This document shows, one piece after another, positions 31,876 through 39,949 of a stretch of DNA of 64,000 nucleotides. Numbering within the stretch: the stretch's first letter is position 1; each line of letters starts with the position of its first letter. Both the position numbers and the translations under genes were made by a program. Location of the stretch: contig NZ_CANLBK010000001.1 in assembly GCF_947488835.1 (NCBI RefSeq), positions 868,001 to 932,000 on the forward strand, given 5' to 3'. The DNA comes from an uncultured Marinobacter sp. Lineage in GTDB: Bacteria; Pseudomonadota; Gammaproteobacteria; Pseudomonadales; Oleiphilaceae. A model generated the notes under the pieces. The model saw only the letters and a list, made by a program, of their open reading frames with translations. It was not told the origin of the DNA and did not search any database.

Positions 31876-32790
31876 TCAGGAAGAAGCGCCAGTTACCGAC
31901 CCCATATCGACGGGTTCTTTATAGGTGTCCAGGCGCTTTAGCCACCCAGCGAGCCAGCGTTCACGCTCAACCGGGTTGTCGGCATTCCCGGCGCGGCGGG
32001 TTAACACTTGCGCAGCCGCTTTCCGGAATTGCGCCAGCACATCGCCAGTCTGCGTCGCCTCCGGCATGGCCAGTAAAACCTGAAGCAACCCCCAGCCCTC
32101 ATCGTTATAACGCTCGCTCAGGGAAAGCCCCTCACCCTTGAAATTCACATAATCCATCAGGGCATAGACACCACCCGGCGTTTGGCTCAACGCCCGCAGC
32201 TTGGCTTGCACATCCCCTTGACGGGCGTCAGGCGCGGCCTTCACCACCTTGACTAGTGACTCCTTGGCACGGCGAAAAATAAACTCGGCCTGAATGCCTT
32301 GGCTGCCTGCAAGAAATTCTCTCAGTTCGGCCACTTGGGGCGAGTCAGCAACCTTGAGAAAGGTTTCCCGATTTGGCCAGGGCGCATAGAATGGCTCAAG
32401 CTCTCGTAGCCATTCAGGAATATTACGCTGGCGCTGCTCCATGTATTGGTAAAGTGCAGGAAAACTCTCGGTAAACCTCCCATTCACACCTTCCGGGTAC
32501 CAGATAAAATGGCCAATACCCAGCGAGGGGAACGCCTCCGATTCGTTCCAGTGAACAAGGCAGTCGAACTTGCCCGCACATTCATTCTGAAATATTTTCT
32601 GGCCGACCCAGTCTAGCTGGGCAGGCGTGAGGGTGAGAGAAATGTCACTGAAGGGCTTCTCGGAAGCCAGACCAGTATTTTCAACCAAAGCATCGATTCC
32701 TGCCTCGGTATTTCCAGAACTGCTTTCGGAATTACAACCTGACAACATCACAATGGCCACTATACACAGCAATCCAGGCGCCCTGTTCAA
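31876..32790 (-). CDS. Putative lipoprotein of unknown function
   Basis: I do not recognise this family with certainty. A short hydrophobic signal ends in a lipobox (VMLSGC), so the mature protein of about 285 aa is predicted to be lipid-anchored. The segment NECAGKFDCLVHWNESEAFPSLGIGHFIWYPEG has a cysteine pair and a GIGHF element reminiscent of lysozyme-like or peptidoglycan-lytic folds, but the match is only suggestive. A TTG at 32790 with AGGGG just upstream gives a compact signal peptide; a GTG at 32805 and a TTG at 32808 are alternatives. It converges on the mechanosensitive channel gene, 20 nt away. Confidence 0.7.
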   Translation of the reverse strand: MNRAPGLLCIVAIVMLSGCNSESSSGNTEAGIDALVENTGLASEKPFSDISLTLTPAQLDWVGQKIFQNECAGKFDCLVHWNESEAFPSLGIGHFIWYPEGVNGRFTESFPALYQYMEQRQRNIPEWLRELEPFYAPWPNRETFLKVADSPQVAELREFLAGSQGIQAEFIFRRAKESLVKVVKAAPDARQGDVQAKLRALSQTPGGVYALMDYVNFKGEGLSLSERYNDEGWGLLQVLLAMPEATQTGDVLAQFRKAAAQVLTRRAGNADNPVERERWLAGWLKRLDTYKEPVDMGSVTGASS

Positions 32791-32928
32791 ATCGTTTCCC
32801 CTCACCAAAAAAGTCGCCCAGTAGTATGAAGAGATTATTTTTAATATAACAGCGCAAGCACCCCTTGGCTCGGTGTGTCAGCCGCAAATTTCCGCTGCGA
32901 TCAAGCTCTATTTTCTGAGCGCACTTAC

Positions 32929-32952
32929 AAAAAACCCCGGCATGGGCCGGGG
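32929..32952 (-). terminator. Terminator after the acyl-CoA ligase gene
   Basis: A 7-bp GC-only stem (CCCCGGC at 32935-32941 with GCCGGGG at 32946-32952) and a 4-nt loop is followed on the minus strand by six T residues. It lies about 35 nt after the ligase stop. Confidence 0.9.
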
Positions 32953-32985
32953 AAATGTCATCGTCAAATTAATACACGCTCATTC

Positions 32986-34611
32986 TTAACCGGTAAGCTG
33001 ACTCCTCAGCACGTGCTTTTGCAATTTCCCCGTCGATGTCTTCGGCAAGTCATCCATAAATACAATTTTCTTGGGTACTTTGAAGCCTGCTAGATTTGCC
33101 CGGCAATAGGTTTCAATGTCCGCTGCCGTGAGGTGATCGTTGCCGGATTTCAAGGTGATAAACGCACAGGGTATTTCACCCCAGTGGTTGTCGGGTGCTG
33201 CAACAACCGCTGCTTCCAGTACCGCAGGATGATCGTAGAGCGTACTTTCCACCTCAAGGGTCGAAATATTCTCTCCACCCGAAATGATAATATCTTTGGA
33301 GCGGTCTTTAATTTCCACATAGCCGTCGGTGTGCCATACCCCCAAATCTCCAGTATGGAACCAGCCTCCGCCAAAGGATTTGGTAGTTTCCTCCGGGTTG
33401 TTCAGATACCCCTTCATAACGGAGTTGCCTCGAACAAACAGCTCACCAATCGCCGTACCGTTCTGTTCAACTGGCTCGAGGGTCACAGGGTCTGCCACCA
33501 TCATGTCCGCCATGGACAACGACAGTATCCCCTGCCGAGCCATTTTCGCCGCTTTGCCTTTGCCATCCAGGGAATGCCACTCATCCTGGAACTCACAGAT
33601 CAAGCTGGGGCCATAGGTTTCTGTCAAACCATACAGGTGCACTACTTTCACCCCCATGGATTCCATAGCTGCAATCGTTGCCGCGGGAGGTGCCGCACCA
33701 CCGGTCGCTGCGGTTACTTGCTGGCTGAACGGCTTTTTATATTCTTCGGGGGCGTTAATAAGCATATTCAACACAACCGGTGCAGCGCACAGATGGGTAA
33801 CCCCGTACTCGGCAATGGCATCATATATTGGCTTAGGTTGTGGAGAGCGCAAGCACACATGAGTGCCTGCCACAGCGGTTACCGCCCATGGATAACACCA
33901 ACCATTGCAATGAAACATCGGGAGTGTCCAGAGGTAAACCGCACCTGATGGCAACCCAAAACCGATGATATTGCTCAAAGCGTTCAAATGCGCGCCACGA
34001 TGATGGTAAACCACACCTTTGGGGTTCCCGGTAGTGCCTGACGTGTAGTTCAGGGCAATTGCCTGCCACTCGTCGTCAGGCATATCCCACGCGAAATCGT
34101 CATCACCCATCGCCAGCAAATCTTCGTAGGTCATCTTGCCGATCAGTTCGCCGCCAGCGAAATTAGGGTCATCAACATCAATAACAATCGGCTTGGCGTC
34201 ACAACCGACAAGAGCATCACGGGACCGATCACTGTACTCCATGTCGGTAAAGAACACTTTTGCACGCCCATGGTTGAGCATGAAGGTCATGGTTTTGGAA
34301 TCAAGCCGGGTGTTCTGGGCGTTCAGAACAGCTCCAATCATTGGCACCGCAAAATGCAATTCCAGCATTTCGGGGATATTTGGCAAGAGTGCCGCTACTG
34401 TGTCCCCTTTCCGAACGCCCAGTTTTCGCAGGGCAGATGCCAACTTTAAGCAGCGTTGGTAGGTTTCGGCCCATGTCCGACGGATGCTGCCGTGGATAAC
34501 CGCGGTGCGGGTTGGGTGCGCCAGGGCCGTTCTCTGTATAAAAGAAATCGGCGTGAGGGGCGTGTAGCTAGCGTCTGTTTTATCGAGCCCGAGCTCAAAC
34601 ATATTATCCAT
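32986..34611 (-). CDS. AMP-forming acyl-CoA synthetase (short/medium-chain type)
   Basis: The enzyme activates a carboxylic acid to its CoA thioester through an acyl-adenylate. The 541-aa ANL-superfamily protein has the P-loop NYTSGTTGNPKGVVYHHRG, YGLTETYGP, WFHTGDLGVWHTDGYVEIKDRSKDIIISGGENIS and the C-terminal catalytic lysine in PKTSTGKLQKH. Sequence character is that of the 540-aa class acting on short/medium acids and plant AAE-like enzymes, not long-chain FadD. The exact acid is not readable. It follows the permease gene by 48 nt in the same direction, suggesting import and activation of one substrate. The SD before ATG 34611 is weak. Confidence 0.88.
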   Translation of the reverse strand: MDNMFELGLDKTDASYTPLTPISFIQRTALAHPTRTAVIHGSIRRTWAETYQRCLKLASALRKLGVRKGDTVAALLPNIPEMLELHFAVPMIGAVLNAQNTRLDSKTMTFMLNHGRAKVFFTDMEYSDRSRDALVGCDAKPIVIDVDDPNFAGGELIGKMTYEDLLAMGDDDFAWDMPDDEWQAIALNYTSGTTGNPKGVVYHHRGAHLNALSNIIGFGLPSGAVYLWTLPMFHCNGWCYPWAVTAVAGTHVCLRSPQPKPIYDAIAEYGVTHLCAAPVVLNMLINAPEEYKKPFSQQVTAATGGAAPPAATIAAMESMGVKVVHLYGLTETYGPSLICEFQDEWHSLDGKGKAAKMARQGILSLSMADMMVADPVTLEPVEQNGTAIGELFVRGNSVMKGYLNNPEETTKSFGGGWFHTGDLGVWHTDGYVEIKDRSKDIIISGGENISTLEVESTLYDHPAVLEAAVVAAPDNHWGEIPCAFITLKSGNDHLTAADIETYCRANLAGFKVPKKIVFMDDLPKTSTGKLQKHVLRSQLTG

Positions 34612-34659
34612 TACTTTAAACCCTTGGTTGTTCGTTCAAACGTGCTTTGCCGCAATCAA

Positions 34660-36057
34660 CTAACGTTGTTCGGTTGCGGTATCGTCTGCCATTTCGTCAT
34701 CGTGATGCTTTGCAACGTATGCATCCGCAAACCAGTTCTTCTCCAGGAAGAACCAGAGTACAAGGCCGACACCCAGCCCCCAGGCTGCGCCCTGCACGGC
34801 TAGAACGGAACCGACAATAACCGCGATGCCACGCTCAAGATTGGTCTGACGATCAAGCATTTCGATGGCGAGATACCCACACAGATACCCTTGGATCAGC
34901 AACGTAAGCGCCATGCCGATATTGAGACCAGGCTTGAATAACGTCACAACAGGAACCAACACAACGGCAATGGTCATGCCCCAGTACAGGCTGGTCGCAC
35001 CACCCCAATAGCTGTCCATCACCGAACGTGGGTTATTCATGTAGCGGTTAATCACCAAAGCTTGACCACCGGTCCACGCTGGGCCAGATAGACTGATAAA
35101 GGGTGCAAAGATTCCATGCACCAAATTGCGAATACCCACGATGATGCTGTTCCGGCGCGGGCTGAAAACCAGTTTTTCGTCCTTGCGAACAGCATCAGCA
35201 TTCTTGAACAAAGAATCCATAACCAATATGTCGCCAAAGGCAATAATATAAGCCGCCAGCGCAAGAGGAATCGCATCAATAAAGTATTGCAGTGGCGGCA
35301 TGCCCAGCCCGAACACGCTGTAGTCTCGCAAGATAGTGCCCAAAGGAATGGTGGTAAAACCCCACTCAATAACAGGCGCATCCACCTCACCGATAATAAG
35401 GCCCAAAACATAAGCAATCAGAAAAGGCACAGCTATGCCGTATTGGGCGACAAAGCGAAAGAAGCCGTATCGAGCACGAAGTGGGCTTGCTGTCTCTGAG
35501 AACAACATGAAAAAGCCCAGCACAGCGCCCGTCAATATGGTAATCGGCATTGTCCATACACGGCCATCCGCGCCAAACTCGCCCATGATGGCCGAAATAC
35601 CCGCACCGATTAAAATGCCTGATTTCAGTGACGCTGGCATTTTCCGCACCAGCGCATCAGCCCCCTTGAACACCCCCAGACCAAGAAATATAGCTGAGAC
35701 GGTTAACTGTAAGGCAATTAACGCCAGTATTCTGGCGTCCCCCTCTGGGTAGCTCGACAAGAAGGCTACATACAGCGGAATCCCGGCTGTAATCCAACCG
35801 GCAACCGTGGGATCACCGAAATGCGTGTGTACCAGATAGAGAATGTTGTTGAGGAGGACAAAAGCAACCGCGATTTCAAACGGAATCCCCAGAACAGATG
35901 TCATCAGTGCGGTAATACTCAGCGGAACGACACACAAGATCGCACCTTGCAGAATATCCGGAATCTCAATTTTGTAATGCACAAAGGGCACACGAAGGTT
36001 TAGTGCACCCAAGGCTGACGGCTGCTCACCGCCAGTTGATCTCTTTTTTAGGGACAT
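34660..36057 (-). CDS. Multi-span membrane permease (NCS2/SulP-like fold, substrate unknown)
   Basis: This 465-aa integral membrane protein has about 12 hydrophobic segments. The repeated glycine/proline-rich segments (for example FGDPTVAGWITAGIPLYV) and the overall length resemble nucleobase/sulfate-type permeases. No substrate motif is decisive, and in databases such proteins are usually annotated only as xanthine/uracil-type or putative permeases. ATG 36057 follows GGAG. Cotranscription with the acyl-CoA ligase suggests that an organic acid is imported. A palindrome shared with two other promoters in the region lies about 90 nt upstream. Confidence 0.7.
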   Translation of the reverse strand: MSLKKRSTGGEQPSALGALNLRVPFVHYKIEIPDILQGAILCVVPLSITALMTSVLGIPFEIAVAFVLLNNILYLVHTHFGDPTVAGWITAGIPLYVAFLSSYPEGDARILALIALQLTVSAIFLGLGVFKGADALVRKMPASLKSGILIGAGISAIMGEFGADGRVWTMPITILTGAVLGFFMLFSETASPLRARYGFFRFVAQYGIAVPFLIAYVLGLIIGEVDAPVIEWGFTTIPLGTILRDYSVFGLGMPPLQYFIDAIPLALAAYIIAFGDILVMDSLFKNADAVRKDEKLVFSPRRNSIIVGIRNLVHGIFAPFISLSGPAWTGGQALVINRYMNNPRSVMDSYWGGATSLYWGMTIAVVLVPVVTLFKPGLNIGMALTLLIQGYLCGYLAIEMLDRQTNLERGIAVIVGSVLAVQGAAWGLGVGLVLWFFLEKNWFADAYVAKHHDDEMADDTATEQR

Positions 36058-36145
36058 TGTTGTTGTTCTCCATCCAACTGAATTTCGAATTGCATAGCGA
36101 AGAGACTATCTCCGCCCAAATACTAGTCACTAACACCTGCCCGAT

Positions 36146-36161
36146 CAAGGGTTTTTACTTG
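36146..36161. promoter_or_regulatory. Palindromic operator-like site upstream of the permease gene
   Basis: CAAGGG-TTTT-TACTTG is a degenerate copy of the CAAGTA-N4-TACTTG palindrome found upstream of the molybdoenzyme and malonyl-CoA decarboxylase genes. It lies 89 nt before the permease start. Binding by the FixJ-type regulator encoded at 39305-39943 is an inference. Confidence 0.45.
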
Positions 36162-36259
36162 AAATTTTAAGCCAATATTCTTTAATTCGGGTGCCACTCA
36201 ATAGCGCAAGCACATTTCTTGTCACTGACCAGGTGCTACACAGGTAAAAAACTGAAGGT

Positions 36260-38602
36260 TCAGGAGCCCGGAACAGCTTCGCTACGGATTGCAGGCGGCG
36301 AAAAGGCGCCCATCGGCATAGCCGAAGCTTCCCCCTCAAACAATTCAATTTCCACGAGGCATGACAATGCACTCGGCCCCTGGGCCAGGCGGGATGTTCC
36401 GTCATCCCGGGTAAGAACATTCGGGTTACCATGCCGGCAAGATATCGCTGAATCTCCCGGCAGTGGTGGGTCAAACCAGGCTCCCGTACTCAGCTGCAAA
36501 ACTCTGGGGCGCACTTCGTCGCTCACGACGGCAGAGCACAAACAGGCGCCCCGTCCGTTGAAAAGGCGAACCAAACTGCCGTCTACAATGTTTCTGGCCT
36601 TTGCATCAACCGGGTGAATAACCACTGGCTCTCGGCCATTTATCTTCGACTTCCGGCTATAAGAACCGTGATCCAATTGAGAGTGCAGTTTGTTTTTCGG
36701 CTGATTGGAAATCAGGTGCAAGGGGTATTCGGGGGATTCCTGCCCTAACCACTCTTTGGGCTCACTCCAAAATGGAAAGCCTGGGCATTCTTCATAACCG
36801 AAGCCAGCGACAGTTTCAGAGAATATCTCTATTTTCCCACTTGGCGTTCCAAGTGGATTCGCCGCAGGGTTCTCGCGGAAGGCTTTCATTAAAACCTGGG
36901 GTTCTTTCGGCATCGAGTTTTCGAACCACCCCTTTGCCTTGAACGCTTCAAAAGTTGGTAGATCAATACCACTGTCACCCGCTTTTTGCCGGGTTTCGTC
37001 ATAAATGACCTGCAACCATTGCTCTTCATCGCGGCCTTCTGTGAAAGCTTCTCGCGCGCCTAACTCTTCTGCCAGCGCGCTGAATATTTCATAGTCTGTC
37101 AGGCTTTGACCTACAGGCTCAGCAGCTTTTTGCATGTACACAAGGAAAGGATCCCGGCTGGATGAAGCGATGTCATTGCGCTCTAAAAAGGTCGCTGCCG
37201 GCAGCACTATATCTGCGTGTTTAGCCTGAGCGTTCCAGCACCATTCATGGACAATAATCGTTTCGGGCTTCTGCCATGCCCTTCTCATGCGCACAAGATC
37301 CTGATGGTGATGAAAAGGGTTGCCACCCGCCCAGTAAACCAACCGAATTTCCGGATAGGTTCCAACTACGCCGTTGTATTCAAAGCGCTTACCGGGATGG
37401 AGAAGCAGGTCCGTAACTCTAGCGACAGGAATAAAGCTCTTTATCGGGTTTTTACCTTGGGGAAGAGAGGCGCCGGGAATGCCTTGATAATTAGCACCGA
37501 TAGCATTCATGGCGCTATACCCAAAACCAATACCACCACCAGGTAGTCCTAGCTGCCCCAACATGGAAGCAACTGCGATTGCGGCCCAATAGGGTTGCTC
37601 ACCGTTGTCCTGTCGGGTAAGAGACCAGCTCACAGAGATCATTGTGCGCTGGCGAGCCATATCTCGCGCCAAATCCCGGATGCGAGAAGCTGCGATTCCC
37701 GTCTTGATCGCGGCCCAAGAGCAGTCTTTAACGACACCATCGGTCTCGCCCATAAAATACTGCTGAAAGCGTTCGTAGCCCACGGTATAGGTCGACAAAA
37801 ACTCAGTATCTGCCAGATTTTCAGTATGGAGGGTGTGGGCAATACCCAGTAGAAGTGCCACATCGCTGCCCGGATAAAGAGCGACCCAGTCTGCGTCCAT
37901 TTCATCCAGAACATCTGAACGCAAGGGGCTAACATTCACGACCTTTACTCCGTTAGAAGCTGCATCCAGCATGCCCTGCTTCTGCACATGACGACCAACC
38001 CCTCCATTGGTCACCTGACCATTCTTGGCGGGCGCCCCACCAAATGCCACGAACAGGCTTGTGTGCTCCTTGATAACGTCCCAACTGGTTGCGCCATTGA
38101 CCATGGAATAGAAGTCCCCGAGCACGTGAGGCAAAGTGACTTCAGCCGCTGCATAGCTGTATGTATTCAGTGAGTAGGTGTACCCACCAACCGAGTTGAG
38201 AAATCTCTTTAGCTGGCTCTGGGCATGATGAAAACGGCCTGCACTGGACCAGCCGTAGGACCCACCATAGATGGCCTGGTTACCATAGCGATCGCGCACA
38301 CGATTTAGTTCTTCCACCACCAACTTGATTGCTCTAGGCCAGGATACCTCGACAAACTCATCGGCTCCCCGAGCGCCCCCTGCATTTCCCGGCCCGTTTT
38401 CCAGCCATCCACGTCGAACCATTGGCTTTTTAATACGCATGGGCCCGTCCAGCACATCAACGATACCTTGTCCGATGGGCGATGGATCTTCATCCCGCTC
38501 GAACCCTTCTAAAGCGGTAATACTTCCGTTATCTGCATGAACTCGATAGGTTCCCCAATGACTACTGGTAAGCGTCCCTTTTTTCGCGTGCTCAAATGGC
38601 AT
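36260..38602 (-). CDS. Molybdopterin-guanine-dinucleotide oxidoreductase, BisC/TorA-like
   Basis: This 780-aa protein belongs to the DMSO-reductase family. The segment IYGGSYGWSSAGRFHHAQSQL places a serine as the likely molybdenum ligand, as in biotin-sulfoxide and TMAO/DMSO reductases. The C-terminal molybdopterin domain (LHLISNQPKNKLHSQLDHG, then GREPVVIHPVDA) is present. There is no N-terminal 4Fe-4S cysteine cluster and no twin-arginine signal. It therefore looks cytosolic, like E. coli BisC (about 777 aa), which reduces biotin and methionine sulfoxides. ATG 38602 follows AGAGGG; other in-frame starts at 38620 and 38644 lack an SD. The substrate in this cluster is unknown. Confidence 0.85.
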   Translation of the reverse strand: MPFEHAKKGTLTSSHWGTYRVHADNGSITALEGFERDEDPSPIGQGIVDVLDGPMRIKKPMVRRGWLENGPGNAGGARGADEFVEVSWPRAIKLVVEELNRVRDRYGNQAIYGGSYGWSSAGRFHHAQSQLKRFLNSVGGYTYSLNTYSYAAAEVTLPHVLGDFYSMVNGATSWDVIKEHTSLFVAFGGAPAKNGQVTNGGVGRHVQKQGMLDAASNGVKVVNVSPLRSDVLDEMDADWVALYPGSDVALLLGIAHTLHTENLADTEFLSTYTVGYERFQQYFMGETDGVVKDCSWAAIKTGIAASRIRDLARDMARQRTMISVSWSLTRQDNGEQPYWAAIAVASMLGQLGLPGGGIGFGYSAMNAIGANYQGIPGASLPQGKNPIKSFIPVARVTDLLLHPGKRFEYNGVVGTYPEIRLVYWAGGNPFHHHQDLVRMRRAWQKPETIIVHEWCWNAQAKHADIVLPAATFLERNDIASSSRDPFLVYMQKAAEPVGQSLTDYEIFSALAEELGAREAFTEGRDEEQWLQVIYDETRQKAGDSGIDLPTFEAFKAKGWFENSMPKEPQVLMKAFRENPAANPLGTPSGKIEIFSETVAGFGYEECPGFPFWSEPKEWLGQESPEYPLHLISNQPKNKLHSQLDHGSYSRKSKINGREPVVIHPVDAKARNIVDGSLVRLFNGRGACLCSAVVSDEVRPRVLQLSTGAWFDPPLPGDSAISCRHGNPNVLTRDDGTSRLAQGPSALSCLVEIELFEGEASAMPMGAFSPPAIRSEAVPGS

Positions 38603-38654
38603 GGGTTGAGCCCTCTTCATTTTGTTATTAGGAAAAGACAGCATAGACCAAACT

Positions 38655-38670
38655 CAAGTATTTGTACTCG
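38655..38670. promoter_or_regulatory. Palindromic operator-like site upstream of the molybdoenzyme gene
   Basis: CAAGTA-TTTG-TACTCG, with AAAC to the left and GTTT to the right, lies 53 nt upstream of the BisC-like gene. It is nearly identical to the site at 42613-42636. It could also serve the divergent thioesterase gene, 190 nt away. Confidence 0.55.
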
Positions 38671-38860
38671 GTTTGTGTAAATTTAATTAAGCGTAAATAC
38701 TCGCATCTGTATGGGTATGCACTCAGGCACGACGGGGAGCGGCATGACGCACCCATGCCAAAGCTGGCTTACGCGCCAGGAAGGGGCGGACAATTTGACA
38801 TACATACTGCCGTGCGCAATGCTCCGACTCCTTTAGCCCAGACGAAAGGGGGAACCGAAA

Positions 38861-39286
38861 ATGGCAGCTGACGCGACTAAAGATTGGACTCTGGAACAGT
38901 TTCCGCATCGCACCTACGACAAACTGCGCTATGCAGACACGGATCGACAGGGGCATGTGAACAATGCGGTATTTTCAACGTTTATTGAAACGGGGCGAGT
39001 TGAGCTGATCTACGATTCGGAAGCACCACTCACTTCACCTGGTACCTCCTTCGTAATCGTCAATCTGAATTTGCAACTGCGCGCTGAAATTCACTGGCCA
39101 GGAACCGTAGATATTGGAACGGCCGTCACGCGTGTTGGCAACAGCTCGATACAGCTATATCAGGGCATTTTTCAAGATGGGGTATGTTGCGCGACCGCTG
39201 AAACGGTGATTGTTTGCGTTGACGACAACACCCAAAGACCGATCAGGTTACCGGACGCTGCAAGAGAAAACCTCGCTCGGCTTTGA
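38861..39286 (+). CDS. Acyl-CoA thioesterase, 4HBT hot-dog family
   Basis: The 141-aa protein has the 4-hydroxybenzoyl-CoA-thioesterase signature YADTDRQGHVNNAVF near residue 30, with the catalytic Asp and the GHVNN helix. Single-domain proteins of this type are cytosolic tetramers that release CoA from short or aromatic acyl-CoAs. ATG 38861 is preceded by AAAGGGGG. It converges on the response-regulator gene and diverges from the molybdoenzyme, so it lies within the putative acyl-metabolism block. The substrate is unknown. Confidence 0.85.
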   Translation: MAADATKDWTLEQFPHRTYDKLRYADTDRQGHVNNAVFSTFIETGRVELIYDSEAPLTSPGTSFVIVNLNLQLRAEIHWPGTVDIGTAVTRVGNSSIQLYQGIFQDGVCCATAETVIVCVDDNTQRPIRLPDAARENLARL

Positions 39287-39304
39287 CCCGTTAGGCGGTT
39301 GGAT

Positions 39305-39943
39305 TTACAAGCTTGTAATACCCTGTACCAATCCTAGCGCGATGGCTACCTGTACCAGTTCCGCAAACGAATCTACTTTCATCTTTGCGGTCATATTGGC
39401 CCGGTGGCCTTCAACTGTTTTCCTGTTAATACCGAGTTCGTCTGCCGCCTCCTGGTTAGACAACCCCTTAACGATCAACTCTAGTACTTGACGCTCTCGC
39501 CGGGTCAAGCGTTCATAACAGTCCCGTATACGAGACTGTGAGCGACGATGAACAGACCGGCTCCTATCTCTTTCCAATGCGTTATGCACATGATCGATCA
39601 GGGTTTGGTCATCAAATGGCTTTTCGATAAATGTAATGGCACCCTGAGTCAGGGCCGTCACCGCCATATCGACATTACCGTGGGCCGAAATCATGATCAC
39701 CGGCAGCTCAATATTGTATTCCGGCAGCTTTTTCTGAGCGTTAATGCCGCTCAATCCTGGCATTCGCACATCCATCACGATACAGCCACTCGCGCCGGTA
39801 TCGAAAGCTTCAAAGAACGCCATCGCATTCTCGTAGGTTTGAACATTGAGACCTACAGACTCAAGCAACCACTTCAATGAATCTCTCACGTCCGTGTCGT
39901 CATCAATAACGAAAACTGTTTGTGCGTCGTTTTTAGAGGTCAT
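39305..39943 (-). CDS. FixJ/NarL-type response regulator
   Basis: This 212-aa two-domain regulator has an N-terminal receiver (FVIDDDTDVRDSL, phosphoacceptor Asp in CIVMDVRMPG near residue 58, and Lys in FIEKPFDD) and a C-terminal LuxR-type helix-turn-helix (LTRRERQVLELIVKGLSNQEAADELGINRKTVEGH, cut here by its two motifs). FixJ-family proteins activate transcription as phospho-dimers at palindromic sites. It follows the histidine kinase gene by 6 nt, so the two form a cognate pair. It is the best candidate for binding the three related palindromes in this region. Confidence 0.93.
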   Translation of the reverse strand: MTSKNDAQTVFVIDDDTDVRDSLKWLLESVGLNVQTYENAMAFFEAFDTGASGCIVMDVRMPGLSGINAQKKLPEYNIELPVIMISAHGNVDMAVTALTQGAITFIEKPFDDQTLIDHVHNALERDRSRSVHRRSQSRIRDCYERLTRRERQVLELIVKGLSNQEAADELGINRKTVEGHRANMTAKMKVDSFAELVQVAIALGLVQGITSL

Positions 39944-39949
39944 GAATTA

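Noticed and set aside
33133..33948. A 271-codon plus-strand frame opposite the acyl-CoA ligase
   Set aside because: The ligase on the other strand has all family motifs; the antisense product is low-complexity and unrecognisable.
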